From positions 62,001 to 126,000 of IMG/VR virus record IMGVR_UViG_3300046517_002304: 64,000 bases of DNA; one strand, written 5' to 3'. The DNA is from a virus. Below, piece after piece: positions 31,599 to 40,483 of the stretch (positions are counted from its first letter, which is position 1; every line of letters starts with the position of its first letter). The notes under the pieces were generated by a model, which was not told the origin of the DNA, did not search any database, and worked only from the letters and a program-made list of their open reading frames with translations. The position numbers and the translations under genes are program-made.

Positions 31599-32237
31599 AT
31601 GAGTACCGGAATGGGCCTTGGCCCTGTATTAAATCGAAATGATATAGAATTAAAGCGACAATTTCGCTGGATGCTTGAAGTTGGACAAGGTGGCAATGAC
31701 TCGGGCGGAATTGGCGGCATTGTAGGCAACGCAGTGAATGTTCTTCCTCCACTGGCATCTGAAAGACCATCTTTAAGTTTTAAAGAAATTGAGATTGAGC
31801 ATACTTCTGAAACTATCTTCATGCCTACTAAGGCTCAGTGGAAGCCATTAAAAGTTAAGGTATATGATGTAGCTACCAATCTAAAGAACAATATGGTCTT
31901 TGATTGGGTCGTTAGATTTTATAATGCTCAAAAAGCATCCTACAACTTTGTTTCTGCTCAGTTTGCGCAAAATTTTAAGAAGACAGTTAATCTTAGCCTA
32001 TACAGTGGACAAGGGTGTTGCCTTGAAAGTTGGCAGTTAGATGGCGCATGGCCTCGTGAAATTAACTTTGGCGAGTTAAATATGGAAAGCTCAGCAATTG
32101 TTACGATTGACATGGAGCTAAGATTTGATAGAGCATACGTCACAACGTTTAATGAAAATGGACAATATGTATCTGCTGGTAAGGGGTGCCTAGATTATAG
32201 AACCGGCGCTAATTGCCAGAATGGGTTTACTCAGTAG
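31599..32237 (+). CDS. Tail-tube-fold protein, paralogue of gp19 (tube initiator candidate)
   Basis: 212 residues. Homologous to the tube protein at 35164 along most of its length: both share an RQFRW/RKFRF start, a P-S-x-S-F-K-E-I-E-I-like strand, K-x-x-W-x-P-[LI]-x-V and a C-terminal W-x-L-x-x-x-W-P-x-x-INFG with S-x-x-V-x-I-[DE]-M. T4 has tube-fold paralogues gp48 and gp54 that cap the baseplate and start the tube, so this copy may have that job. It is on the opposite strand and far from the main tail cluster. Ends by overlapping the convergent glycosyltransferase. Confidence 0.72.
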   Translation: MSTGMGLGPVLNRNDIELKRQFRWMLEVGQGGNDSGGIGGIVGNAVNVLPPLASERPSLSFKEIEIEHTSETIFMPTKAQWKPLKVKVYDVATNLKNNMVFDWVVRFYNAQKASYNFVSAQFAQNFKKTVNLSLYSGQGCCLESWQLDGAWPREINFGELNMESSAIVTIDMELRFDRAYVTTFNENGQYVSAGKGCLDYRTGANCQNGFTQ

Positions 32238-33172
32238 TTATAAGTTTTCTTATTAACTAAATCTAATTCACATGCAGCGACCATCGCGGCTGGATATTCT
32301 TTATATTTTGATGTTTCTATAGGATATTCGTCTCTAATATCTCTTTTTGATCCATATGTTATCGCATTAACATAACATTCTTTTGCTTTTTCAAACCGAA
32401 AGAGCTTAAAGTAAAATATATCTCCTAAGTGGCACCAGTATTCGGCCATGTCTTGTTTTAAAGATAAACATGCCTGAATTTCTTCGGCTGACTTTTTGGG
32501 GCTATCCATATCATAAAAAACTTGCGCTCTACAATACCGAATTACTGCTAGAGAAAGCGGCTTGCCCTTCTCAAAAAATAAATACTTATCCGACATAGCG
32601 ATAAAATCGTTATATTTTTTATCCGATAGTGAAAGCATCGCAGAATAATAATAAGCGGAAGGCAGCAATGGTTTTTCACGACACCATTCATTTGCTATAT
32701 CTTTATATTCATAGTAATCACTTTCCCCGCCAGCAACCACACAATCAATAGTGTTCTTAACCGGAACATCTAGATGTTCAAATATAGGGTTTATAAATTT
32801 ATAATCTTTTTTCTTGTTCCATAATCTAACTGACTTGCTAAATGTTTTTTGATAAGCTATAAAAAAACTAGCATAATCATTTTCTAATTTTATATTTTCT
32901 ATTCCTGATTTTACATACTCATAAGGCTCAATATACATTTGCCAATCAGTCATAGTGCATTGTGATACCAAGTAGTTTCTAGCATCGCTGCGAGTAGGAA
33001 AATGTAAATCTATAACAGCAATATTATTATTTTTGCATATTTCCGTAGTGGCATCTTCGCTGCGTAAATCTCCGACCAACACTTCAATATCATCCATATT
33101 TACGGACTTTATTGCTCTTTCTATGGTTTTTTCATTATTATGCGTTAGTATTTGACAGGTAATTTTTTTCAT
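32231..33172 (-). CDS. Family 2 glycosyltransferase with TPR-like C-terminus
   Basis: 313 residues. The N-terminus MKKITCQILTHNNEKTIERA plus VLVGDLRSEDATTEICK is a GT-A nucleotide-sugar site (T-H-N-x-E-x-x-I-x-x-x-x-x-S). The acceptor-side aspartates are weak: WQMYIEPYE takes the place of the usual D-x-D segment, so activity is not certain. Residues 170-290 are helical pairs (YWCHLGDIFYFKLFRFEKA) like tetratricopeptide repeats. Possible role: glycosylation of virion or host surface. Convergent with the tube paralogue. Confidence 0.72.
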   Translation of the reverse strand: MKKITCQILTHNNEKTIERAIKSVNMDDIEVLVGDLRSEDATTEICKNNNIAVIDLHFPTRSDARNYLVSQCTMTDWQMYIEPYEYVKSGIENIKLENDYASFFIAYQKTFSKSVRLWNKKKDYKFINPIFEHLDVPVKNTIDCVVAGGESDYYEYKDIANEWCREKPLLPSAYYYSAMLSLSDKKYNDFIAMSDKYLFFEKGKPLSLAVIRYCRAQVFYDMDSPKKSAEEIQACLSLKQDMAEYWCHLGDIFYFKLFRFEKAKECYVNAITYGSKRDIRDEYPIETSKYKEYPAAMVAACELDLVNKKTYNY

Positions 33173-33289
33173 TATTTGCAGTATTTTAATAAATATCTAA
33201 CTCTATGCTCCATAACCGTACTATACTAGTTGGTAATTGTAAGAATTGAGCGAAAGAATTGACGGTTTCTCTAATTAAGGAATAATAAC

Positions 33290-33760
33290 TTGGCAGTAGA
33301 GTACTTAAAGAATTCTGAATTTGAAGCAATTATAAAAAGATTTCGTGCAGCAACAAGAACTAGGAAAAAAAAGAAGAAAGAATTTGAAGAGGCAAAAGCC
33401 AATCTTGCTAAAGCTTTTTTTCTTTTAAGTGAAAGATTATTTAAAGGATTTAAATTTCAATTAATTGATGTTGACGATGCCTTGCAAGAAGGGGTGATGA
33501 TAGGATTTGAAAAATTACATCATTTTGACAGCAGCAAAGGTAAAGCGTTTAGTTTTTTTACACAGATTATATTAAACCATTTTAAACAATTGTTCAGAGG
33601 CGCCAAGGGATACAATGAACTAAAGTTAAAGTATCAAGAACATTTGAAATCTAAAGATAAAAATATAATAAGTAGAAATGTTAAAGGCAAGCAGAAGTAT
33701 TATTACAAAGGCGACGGACTGTACAACCCACAAGACCATAATCCTAACGAAGAAGGATAA
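33290..33760 (+). CDS. gp55: Late transcription sigma factor (gp55-like)
   Basis: 156 residues from TTG 33290, preceded by AAGGA; no ATG start fits. Carries a sigma-70 region 2: LIDVDDALQEGVMIGFEKLH, FDSSKGKAFSFFTQIILNHF and then KQLFRGAKGYNELKLKYQEH. Region 2 reads the -10 element; T4 gp55 is likewise a minimal sigma that recognises TATAAATA. It is the likely reader of the TAAATA/TATATA sites of this window. The Lys-rich first 40 residues and a charged tail flank the domain. A gene of unknown function follows directly. Confidence 0.82.
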   Translation: MAVEYLKNSEFEAIIKRFRAATRTRKKKKKEFEEAKANLAKAFFLLSERLFKGFKFQLIDVDDALQEGVMIGFEKLHHFDSSKGKAFSFFTQIILNHFKQLFRGAKGYNELKLKYQEHLKSKDKNIISRNVKGKQKYYYKGDGLYNPQDHNPNEEG

Positions 33761-33762
33761 GA

Positions 33763-34029
33763 ATGCCAAGAATAGATAAGAATTTGAACCAGATTGAAGT
33801 TCAGGAGTTAATTCAGAAGTTGATTGATAATGGTATGAAAGATTTTATAGACATGATGCTTCTTCAAGAGCATGCTGTCTATACCCGTAAGGGAAGAATC
33901 AATAAAAGCTCTTGCGTAAGAGAGATGTCTAAGCATTCTAAAAAGCCGTTTAGGTCCAAGGACTTGGAAGATATTTTTATGAAGTGTCAGGAAATCCTAT
34001 TTAAAGACGTTATTGACACTTCAGAGTGA
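33763..34029 (+). CDS. Small helical protein directly after the late sigma gene (88 aa)
   Basis: Starts 2 nt after the sigma gene with an AAGGA site, so cotranscribed. Helical: IEVQELIQKLIDNGMKDFID, then VREMSKHSKK and a helix LEDIFMKCQEILFKD. It could be a transcription accessory such as the T4 late co-activator gp33, which is small and helical, but I see no diagnostic motif, so this is a position-based guess. The 3' end overlaps the convergent endonuclease by 20 nt. Confidence 0.65.
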   Translation: MPRIDKNLNQIEVQELIQKLIDNGMKDFIDMMLLQEHAVYTRKGRINKSSCVREMSKHSKKPFRSKDLEDIFMKCQEILFKDVIDTSE

Positions 34030-35083
34030 TGGGGCCGGTAATCTTGTTGATTTCTATTTTTACTTTGGGAATTTGAATATTGTTCTTATTTAGATAATCT
34101 ATGAAGGCATCGTAATCATAATGATCTTGTTTAAGTAGGTTATCTTTTGCGCTTAATGGCTGAATATTGTCAAGGGCATTGACTATTTTGGGATCAAATA
34201 TACCGATATCTAAAAATGCTACAACCGGAAAAATATGGTCAACGTGCCATTTATCGTTTTTGACGTTTGGCCAGTTGGGATGATTGGTTATATGATCCAC
34301 GAAATCTTGTCTAGTGTATCCTAAAATTTCAGCGGTTTTTCTACTGTCGCTATTCTTCATTTTATTAAAGAAGTGGCGAAATAGCTTGCGGTAACGGTTG
34401 ATTATGGTTCTTTTGAGTTTTACGGATTCTCTATCCGGGTTCCAAGTCCAGTGATTTTCTCCTTTAGTTTTTTCACCGGCTCTTTTTAAACCACATTTTC
34501 TACAACGATAGCCTCGTTTAAAATCATTTAGTCTTATTTCGGCTTTATTGCCACAAGAACATAGGTATGGCATTTTAGTCTGGGAATTTTTATATTCCGT
34601 AGCTAATAGAGTGCAGCCGTTGTCTAAGAAAAATTGTTGGGCGTGCTCCAGAGTACATCTTTGTTTGCCGGATCCTTTTTCAGTCCCGCATTTTTTACAC
34701 CTATGACCTTGTTGGAAATGTCCAAGTGTTATGGATGATTGGTTTCCGCAGGAGCAGATATAAGGCATGCTTTTTGTAGTATTAACATATTCGGTAGCGA
34801 GTAGTTTTCCGCCACCATCAGAAAATACTTTTTGTGCTTCTTCTAAAGTTCTTCTATTTGATGTCTCTCTTTTCTTTTGAGCACATTCTGAGCAACGCTG
34901 GCCTCTTAAGAAATTCCTCAATGTGATCTCAGATTCTTCGCCACATGTACATATGTACCACATATTCGTAGAGCTGTTTACATAGAAGTCAGCTAGTAAA
35001 GTACATCCTGCATCGCTGAATATTGATTGTACTTGTTCTAAATTGTATGTATTTCGTCTACCCATGTAGGTACTAATCGGCAA
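34010..35083 (-). CDS. HNH homing endonuclease with three zinc-binding repeats
   Basis: 357 residues. Residues 1-195 are three copies of about 63 residues: T-L-E-x-A-Q-x-[VF]-F-x-D-x-G, L-L-A-T-E-Y and M-P-Y-[IL]-C-S-C-G with a later C-x-x-C-G, giving four Cys per unit. The C-terminal domain has HVDHIFPV and NALDNIQPL, an HNH nuclease core (about residues 275-320). Homing endonucleases of this sort bind DNA through repeats and cut neighbouring genes. It lies between the late sigma region and the tail tube gene, just beyond the tube terminator. Confidence 0.85.
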   Translation of the reverse strand: MPISTYMGRRNTYNLEQVQSIFSDAGCTLLADFYVNSSTNMWYICTCGEESEITLRNFLRGQRCSECAQKKRETSNRRTLEEAQKVFSDGGGKLLATEYVNTTKSMPYICSCGNQSSITLGHFQQGHRCKKCGTEKGSGKQRCTLEHAQQFFLDNGCTLLATEYKNSQTKMPYLCSCGNKAEIRLNDFKRGYRCRKCGLKRAGEKTKGENHWTWNPDRESVKLKRTIINRYRKLFRHFFNKMKNSDSRKTAEILGYTRQDFVDHITNHPNWPNVKNDKWHVDHIFPVVAFLDIGIFDPKIVNALDNIQPLSAKDNLLKQDHYDYDAFIDYLNKNNIQIPKVKIEINKITGPITLKCQ

Positions 35084-35094
35084 TATACAAATAA

Positions 35095-35132
35095 AAAAAG
35101 AGTAATAAATATAAAAATTTATTACTCTTTTT
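35095..35132 (-). terminator. Rho-independent terminator after the tail tube gene
   Basis: A 16-bp stem (AAAAAGAGTAATAAAT with its complement), 6-nt loop, and a U run on the minus strand. It lies 31 nt beyond the tube stop codon. The stem is nearly symmetrical and may also act in the other direction. Confidence 0.82.
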
Positions 35133-35163
35133 CACAAAATTTGCTAAAGTTTTTGTTGCCGCA

Positions 35164-35730
35164 TCATGAACATGGGCTACAGGTTCCAACTGGAATAAAA
35201 CCTGGGCAATGAGATATGAATACGACGTTGCTGTATCTCATCGTCATTTCAATGTCTACGGTGTCGGATGATGCATAATCTACGTCACCAAAGTTGATGG
35301 ATTCTGGCCACATATTACCTAATCTCCACTCCTGTAAAATTTGTCCGCACCCATCGTAAAGATAAATTATTGCGGTGCCTTGATAGTCAGATGCTCGGCT
35401 TCCCATCGTTCTGCTAGCGTTCGTGAAATTATAGATCGACGCAAGCCACGAAAACATGGGGAACATATCGCTTACAGCCGCGTCAATGTAAGTTACGCTA
35501 ATTGGTTCCCAGCTCGCCTTACCTGAAATCCATGTCTTTTCATTTAGGTAATTAAGCTCCGTGGGTTCGATAGAAATATTGGGTAAGCCAGCAAGTCTAA
35601 CAAATGACGGGGGAACAACTGCGCCACCTGGTGCAATGACCGACATTTCAAATCTAAACTTCCTCGCAATGATTACGTCTGGTGAACCAAGTCTACCGAT
35701 GCCCATACCGGGCACGCCTAGTGCTGCCAT
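35164..35730 (-). CDS. gp19: Tail tube protein
   Basis: 188 residues, close to T4 gp19 (163). Forms the hexameric rings of the inner tail tube. Core pattern: RKFRFEMSV, IEPTELNYLNEKTW, GKASWEPISVTYID, a helix WLASIYNF and a C-terminal WRLGNMWPESINFGDVDY followed by TVDIEMTMRYSNV. It is directly downstream of the sheath gene on the same strand, the standard gp18-gp19 order. It has an AGGAGAG ribosome site and is followed by a strong terminator. Confidence 0.88.
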   Translation of the reverse strand: MAALGVPGMGIGRLGSPDVIIARKFRFEMSVIAPGGAVVPPSFVRLAGLPNISIEPTELNYLNEKTWISGKASWEPISVTYIDAAVSDMFPMFSWLASIYNFTNASRTMGSRASDYQGTAIIYLYDGCGQILQEWRLGNMWPESINFGDVDYASSDTVDIEMTMRYSNVVFISHCPGFIPVGTCSPCS

Positions 35731-35762
35731 ATTTTACTCTCCTAATTTAAAAATTTTTAAAA

Positions 35763-38072
35763 CTAAAAACTACCTGTTCTATTTACTGTGATGGTTGTGA
35801 AAATAAACTCTGCCGTTGGGGTTGGCTGAATTCCAATATTTGCACGTAACTCATGTCGGTCAATTACGTCAGGTGTGTTAAGCGTACTATCGCACTGCAC
35901 GAAGAATTTGCTAATTCCTGACTGTAGCTGAATGTTTGTAAGAATTCCGGTTGCAATTATTGTAAATCTGGTCTCAAGTTTCGCGTCATGCTGTTCAAAC
36001 AGTAGAACGCCCGCTTGCGCTTGTATTTGCTTCTTTGCGAAGAACAACATTCTGGTCGCGTTAATGCGGTTCAAGGCTGTTGGAAGTCGCTGTAGCGTCT
36101 TGTTTCCCCAGATAGCGAAGCCAACACCATTTCTGTTGATGATTGGATTAACCGCGTTCTGATTGCCATACATTGCGTTTCGTTCCGTTAGTGATGGGAA
36201 TGAGAACACGTCTTCAATGGAATCAACTCGGCCTCTAGTTTCACCAGCAGCCGCGTCCCAAGGACCATTGCCGACGTTGTCCGAAAACGCAAAAGTGCCA
36301 AGTGCTGGACCTGATGGGGGAACCCATACGTCAACGCCATTACTTAAGTCTGCGTATTTGCACCAAGGATAAAACAATGCAGCAGACTTGCTGTCAAATC
36401 TGTCACCATTTAATGGGTGAGCGCCGTTTTGCCATTGGACGATTTCTGTTGGTGATAGACCGAATGGAGGATCAACAAAGGCCATGCAGTCATCTCTGCC
36501 CTCTGCAACAGCAATAAGAGCGGTCGCGATTGATGTTGATGTGTGGCCAGGAACTGCTAGAAGATCAACGTTAACCTGATCTGCATCAGAGAATAACTGT
36601 AGTCCTGTTCCGGCTCCCGCGTCCCCGATCAGTAGAAGGTCTTGATTTTCTGGATCAGCAGGAATACCGTCTGTGCCGCCTGATAGATCATATGTGCCTG
36701 GTAGTGGAAGCGCGGCGACAGCCGTATTGTCCGTGACCGTAACATAATTACTAACCTGAGGAAGGTATGTGCCGATATAGAAATCACTTGTTGAATCTTT
36801 TGTTAGATTGCCGTAAGATTCAACTTGATTTCCGTTAGTATAAACTGTAAACGAGAAAGTTCCGTCACCGTTAGCGTTGTTCGCAATGGTAACGGATGTT
36901 AGGTTGCCCTCAATACCTGGCGAGTCAGCCTGTAGCGTGAAAGTTACATCACCGCTGGAGTTTGAGCTACCAGTGACGATACCATCAGTATAAGTGTTGT
37001 TATCTGTGGATGTTCCGCTTGGGCTGGTTCCATAAGCAGTTGTGTTAGAAAAACCAAAAATTGTATCGGTTGTGCTAGCAGATTTGACGAGAATAGCAGC
37101 ATCTCTACCAGAATGATTAGTAGTTAGCTTTAAGCTGTTGCTTACGGCACTTGCTGTAAAGCCGCCTGGGATATCTCCGTTGGTTATTGCGTCATTAATA
37201 AGCGTAACTATATCAGTAAGAGCGTTGTCCATTCCTTCAATGGAAGAGAAATCAATTACTTGAACAATGCCGTCAATAGCAGTGCTGTCTGTTCCGTCAA
37301 CTACAACCAGTAGATTAAGACCCGTTAATCCTGTAAAATCATAATCCCCATCAGTTGTGTAAACATTGTTTGGGTATTTTGTTGCGGTACCAGTAAGTGA
37401 CGCTGCTGTCATTAGGGTTCCCAGTCCGGTAACCGATGCTGGACCATACATTGAATTCTTAATAGAAACTAACTCTAGTGATGCTCCTATCCCATAAGAG
37501 AAAGTCGTTTGAACTGAAATTTTATTTGAGCCATTGACATAAAATTCAATTCCGTCTTGTGGAACTAGTTGTGAATTAAGGCTAAGCATTAGCTCACTTA
37601 CATTATAAGTTCCGGCTAGAGCAACTATGGTTTTAGAAGCCAGAATACCGTTTAAGCGCCATCTGAAAAATGAATCTACTGCGAAAACGTATGAACCAGC
37701 AGTGTTAGACTGAATTTGGACTTGGCCACCGGCCGCGTCAACGCTTACGCCAGCTAGTTGTGCTGATTCACCCGATACTGAGTTGTTATCTGCAACTCTG
37801 ACTAATATTACCGAGCTTGCGTTTTGCAAAACTATCTCGGCAGCATAAATCATGTGTGGGTCGCCAGACGCTGGGTAAGGATGACCAAACTTTGTGTATA
37901 AGTCAGCCCGCGAAGTCACAACTGTAGGCCGATTAATCGGACCCTTGGATGCGAAGCCTACCAACCCAATGTTATGAGGATTAGTGGTTGGCGGGAGTAA
38001 AGAATTATCAACTTCCCGCACGATAACTTGCGGACTGATTGTGTTGCTATCTGGAAATCCTGTTTGAGCCAT
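35763..38072 (-). CDS. gp18: Contractile tail sheath protein
   Basis: 769 residues, longer than T4 gp18 (659). The N-terminus has the sheath start: TISPQVIVREVDNS, GLVGFASKGPINRPTVV and SASVILVRVADN-type strand at about residue 95. The C-terminal conserved core has INRNGVGFAIWGNKTLQRL, RINATRMLFFAKKQI and a tail with RANIGIQPTPTAEFIF. The middle (about 110-470) is a Thr/Ser/Gly-rich surface region with beta repeats, which accounts for the extra length. Two TAAATA elements (54 and 95 nt upstream) and a GGAG site precede ATG 38072. Confidence 0.93.
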   Translation of the reverse strand: MAQTGFPDSNTISPQVIVREVDNSLLPPTTNPHNIGLVGFASKGPINRPTVVTSRADLYTKFGHPYPASGDPHMIYAAEIVLQNASSVILVRVADNNSVSGESAQLAGVSVDAAGGQVQIQSNTAGSYVFAVDSFFRWRLNGILASKTIVALAGTYNVSELMLSLNSQLVPQDGIEFYVNGSNKISVQTTFSYGIGASLELVSIKNSMYGPASVTGLGTLMTAASLTGTATKYPNNVYTTDGDYDFTGLTGLNLLVVVDGTDSTAIDGIVQVIDFSSIEGMDNALTDIVTLINDAITNGDIPGGFTASAVSNSLKLTTNHSGRDAAILVKSASTTDTIFGFSNTTAYGTSPSGTSTDNNTYTDGIVTGSSNSSGDVTFTLQADSPGIEGNLTSVTIANNANGDGTFSFTVYTNGNQVESYGNLTKDSTSDFYIGTYLPQVSNYVTVTDNTAVAALPLPGTYDLSGGTDGIPADPENQDLLLIGDAGAGTGLQLFSDADQVNVDLLAVPGHTSTSIATALIAVAEGRDDCMAFVDPPFGLSPTEIVQWQNGAHPLNGDRFDSKSAALFYPWCKYADLSNGVDVWVPPSGPALGTFAFSDNVGNGPWDAAAGETRGRVDSIEDVFSFPSLTERNAMYGNQNAVNPIINRNGVGFAIWGNKTLQRLPTALNRINATRMLFFAKKQIQAQAGVLLFEQHDAKLETRFTIIATGILTNIQLQSGISKFFVQCDSTLNTPDVIDRHELRANIGIQPTPTAEFIFTTITVNRTGSF

Positions 38073-38125
38073 GTGTATATTATCTCCAACTCAATAAATG
38101 TGCTATAGAGTATGTAGTTTTGAGC

Positions 38126-38131
38126 TATTTA
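38126..38131 (-). promoter_or_regulatory. TAAATA element, proximal promoter of the sheath gene
   Basis: Minus-strand TAAATA 54 nt before ATG 38072, in ATTAAATAGCTC. Leaves a normal untranslated leader containing the GGAG site. Confidence 0.45.
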
Positions 38132-38165
38132 ATTTGTTGAAGATTAACTTGATGTGGGATAAAGG

Positions 38166-38171
38166 TATTTA
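38166..38171 (-). promoter_or_regulatory. TAAATA element, distal promoter of the sheath gene
   Basis: Minus-strand TAAATA about 95 nt before ATG 38072, in CTCTAAATACC. A second late start would raise sheath and tube expression. Confidence 0.42.
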
Positions 38172-38192
38172 GAGGATTTGTGCTATGAAATT

Positions 38193-38426
38193 CTAAACAT
38201 GCCTGATCTTAATTAATTTTTTGGCCTCAAGCTGCTTGATGTGATCCGTCATTTTTTCGTCTGGAATAGTAATAACGTTTAATCCACCACCTATGCCGGG
38301 GATGTTAAGTGATTTAAAGGCCCTAGTAGTATTAACACACGCCTGTTGCTTTTTATTATAACTTCCTTGAGTAGATTTAACTAAAATTTGAATTGGCCCT
38401 TTGGTTTTATTGGTGATTTCTAGCAA
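38193..38426 (-). CDS. Small protein between tail completion and sheath genes (77 aa)
   Basis: Starts 7 nt inside the end of the gp15-like gene. Beta-rich with MLEITNKTKGPIQILVKS, RAFKSLNIPGIGGGLNVI and a basic C-terminal helix HIKQLEAKKLIKI. Small proteins of this build, with N-x-T-x-G-P-I-x-[IV], occur next to sheath genes in phages and may be virion components. No name can be given. Confidence 0.68.
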   Translation of the reverse strand: MLEITNKTKGPIQILVKSTQGSYNKKQQACVNTTRAFKSLNIPGIGGGLNVITIPDEKMTDHIKQLEAKKLIKIRHV

Positions 38427-39367
38427 TTTTTTAGCTCCTCTACTGATTTAATGTCTGTTGAAATTACTGCCTTAATGTCGTTTGGATCTACGGCATCTAC
38501 CATGTCTACTACCGTTTTAAGAACTGCCTTCTTGCGAATAATAGGTTGCGGTAGGTATGTTTCTGCCATAAGTGAAAACTGGTATTTAATTGTACGAAAC
38601 TCTGTATCTCCCACGTCTACGTTTAAGTTATTACTTATACTAGTCATGGTAACCGGGATTTCCCAATGTACGCCAGACACCTTAATATAAGTCATTTTAG
38701 GAATTATTAGTTTAATTTGTGTTAAAATTTGCATCATATCAGCGATATACGTGGTCCAAGCAGTTAATGTATACCCGATGTTAAGAGGAATACCTCTAGA
38801 AAAACTTAAAACTGTGTCTCGCTCAAACTGCTCATTAACAGTAGACCCTGGTTTGCCGTCTGGCCTAGGAAATGACCTAGTAACTTCTTCATAAGTATAT
38901 CTTTTTTCATCAAAGGTATACTCTGATGCATAAATTGACATGATAGGCAAAGGTATTCTATCGGCAATTAGAGAATTATCTTTTCTTACACTTGCTTGCA
39001 GAATTGCCGCCACTGCCTTTTCTTGCGTTCCCCAAATTATCGGCACCGTATGATCTTTGCCTTCTACATCTAAAACTATAATACTGGAGAATAAATCCTT
39101 CATTGCCATATCTGTACCGCGTAATGATTGAGGATAGCGATTAATCACACCACGGTCAGGGTCACTTGTATCGTTGATAATTTTACCAGACTGCATTGGC
39201 GAGCAATTTGCTCTTTTGCCTAATGAATCATCTTCAGTTGAATCTAAGAATGGAACGTTATTTAGATTTGGTCTGTTTAAAGGATCAGCAGGACTACATT
39301 TATTACGAAGCGGATCAGTTATAAATGATGGGATATCTGAAGGAAATTGACAAGGATTATCAGGCAT
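38420..39367 (-). CDS. gp15: Tail sheath stabiliser / completion protein (gp15-like)
   Basis: 315 residues. The segment AMKDLFSSIIVLDVEGKDHT corresponds to the M-x-D-L-F-S-x-I start of T4 gp15, and the rest follows its plan: VPIIWGTQEKAVAAI, IYASEYTFDEKRY, PLNIGYTLTAWTTYIADMMQ and KIKLIIPKMTYI-type strands, ending in FSLMAETYLPQP. gp15 caps the tail tube and sheath so the head can attach. An 80-residue N-terminal extension is Cys/Pro/Asp-rich. TAAATA lies 4 nt before the ATG. It opens the sheath-tube transcription unit. Confidence 0.8.
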   Translation of the reverse strand: MPDNPCQFPSDIPSFITDPLRNKCSPADPLNRPNLNNVPFLDSTEDDSLGKRANCSPMQSGKIINDTSDPDRGVINRYPQSLRGTDMAMKDLFSSIIVLDVEGKDHTVPIIWGTQEKAVAAILQASVRKDNSLIADRIPLPIMSIYASEYTFDEKRYTYEEVTRSFPRPDGKPGSTVNEQFERDTVLSFSRGIPLNIGYTLTAWTTYIADMMQILTQIKLIIPKMTYIKVSGVHWEIPVTMTSISNNLNVDVGDTEFRTIKYQFSLMAETYLPQPIIRKKAVLKTVVDMVDAVDPNDIKAVISTDIKSVEELKNC

Positions 39368-39371
39368 AATG

Positions 39372-39377
39372 TATTTA
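39372..39377 (-). promoter_or_regulatory. TAAATA late-type element 4 nt before ATG 39367
   Basis: Minus strand reads TAAATA-CATT-ATG, identical to the site at 19405-19410. The gap to the divergent methyltransferase is 36 nt. Confidence 0.58.
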
Positions 39378-39403
39378 CTGCTATTTGACGATAATATAGT
39401 GCT

Positions 39404-40153
39404 ATGATACTCAATACTTCGTGCGAAAAAGCATTTCCTATTTTTAAAGATAAAGCAGTGCAGTGCGTGATTACATCACCGCCATATTGCACAGGTAAAA
39501 AATATGAGGTCAAACAAACTTTAGATGAGTACCTTTCTTTTTATCCTCCGATAATAAAGCAGCTTAAAAGGATATTACATGAAACTGGAAGTATATTTTG
39601 GCAAGTCGGGAACTTTGTAGAAAATGGCGAGATATTCCCTTTAGATATTTATTTTTATAATATGTTTAAAGCAGAAGGTTTTCAGCTAAGAAATAGAATC
39701 ATCTGGCATTTTGGACACGGATTGCACTGCAAACATAGGTTTAGTGGTAGATACGAAACCATTTTGTTTTTTACTAAGTCAGATAATTACATTTTTAATT
39801 TGGACTCAGTAAGGATTCCGTCTAAGTATCCTAATAAAAAGCACTATAAGGGAGAAAAAAAGGGTCAACTATCAGGAAATCCCCTTGGTAAAAATCCATC
39901 TGATGTCTGGAGTATTTGTAACGTGAAGCATAATCATCCAGAAAAGACAATTCATCCCTGTAGCTTCCCAATGGAATTATGCCGTAGGTGTATTTTAGTC
40001 AGCACAAACCCAGGCGACATTGTTTTAGATCCATTTTGTGGCACCGGAGCAGCATGTATGGCCGCTAAAGGTCTTTATAGGGAATATTATGGTATTGATA
40101 CTTGTGAAGAATATTGCACAGTAGCAAAAGAAAGATTGGGCGAAACATGTTAG
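39404..40153 (+). CDS. DNA methyltransferase with TSPPY motif (beta class)
   Basis: 249 residues. Motif IV is TSPPYCTGKKY near residue 25, typical of N4-cytosine and some N6-adenine enzymes; the AdoMet motif near the C-terminus is IVLDPFCGTGAACMAA, with TIHPCSFPMELCRRCIL just before. IIWHFGHGLHCKHRFSGRYE holds the family's R-x-x-x-x-x-E region. It probably protects phage DNA. GACGATAATATAG precedes ATG. The next gene overlaps its stop codon. Confidence 0.86.
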   Translation: MILNTSCEKAFPIFKDKAVQCVITSPPYCTGKKYEVKQTLDEYLSFYPPIIKQLKRILHETGSIFWQVGNFVENGEIFPLDIYFYNMFKAEGFQLRNRIIWHFGHGLHCKHRFSGRYETILFFTKSDNYIFNLDSVRIPSKYPNKKHYKGEKKGQLSGNPLGKNPSDVWSICNVKHNHPEKTIHPCSFPMELCRRCILVSTNPGDIVLDPFCGTGAACMAAKGLYREYYGIDTCEEYCTVAKERLGETC

Positions 40154-40353
40154 TAAGAATTGGAAATGAAAGAGTTTCTTTGATCAACGATATTAAATTA
40201 CACGTTAATCAAGTTAGATTAGCGCGCATGGTAGACGCCGCGGTATCCGCAAGAAAACCACTTTATATCGACAATGTTGAACTAAGTGAATATGAACTTA
40301 AAATTATGCAGTGTGAATGGAAGGAAATAAATGAAACCACAAAAATTAATTAA
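40147..40353 (+). CDS. Unrecognised small protein (68 aa)
   Basis: ATG 40147 overlaps the methyltransferase stop; an in-frame ATG at 40114 would overlap more deeply and is less likely. Sequence starts MLVRIGNERVSLINDIKLHV, then a helix with RLARMVDAAVSARKP and YIDNVELSEYELKIMQCE. Cotranscribed with the methyltransferase. No function recognised. Confidence 0.65.
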   Translation: MLVRIGNERVSLINDIKLHVNQVRLARMVDAAVSARKPLYIDNVELSEYELKIMQCEWKEINETTKIN

Positions 40354-40471
40354 GGCAACATCTTCAAAAAAGAAGGACTACGTATTTGTTTCGCCACCTT
40401 TAGCCGAGGAAAAGGAAAAAGTTAAAGTTCCTCTAGTGTTATTGCCAGTTAAAGAAAAGGAAGAAAAATAA
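40331..40471 (+). CDS. Very small Lys/Glu-rich protein (46 aa)
   Basis: ATG 40331 with AAGGAAATAA just before, inside the previous gene. MKPQKLIKATSSKKKDYVFV then a Pro/Lys/Val-rich part ending VKEKEEK. It is the last gene of the rightward unit and stops 12 nt from the convergent sigma-like gene. Likely real because of the good ribosome site and coupling. Confidence 0.55.
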   Translation: MKPQKLIKATSSKKKDYVFVSPPLAEEKEKVKVPLVLLPVKEKEEK

Positions 40472-40483
40472 GCTACCTTAGAG

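Noticed and set aside
35748-35762. AT palindrome between sheath and tube genes as a terminator
   Set aside because: The stem is only A/T and no U run follows in a useful place; sheath and tube are normally cotranscribed.
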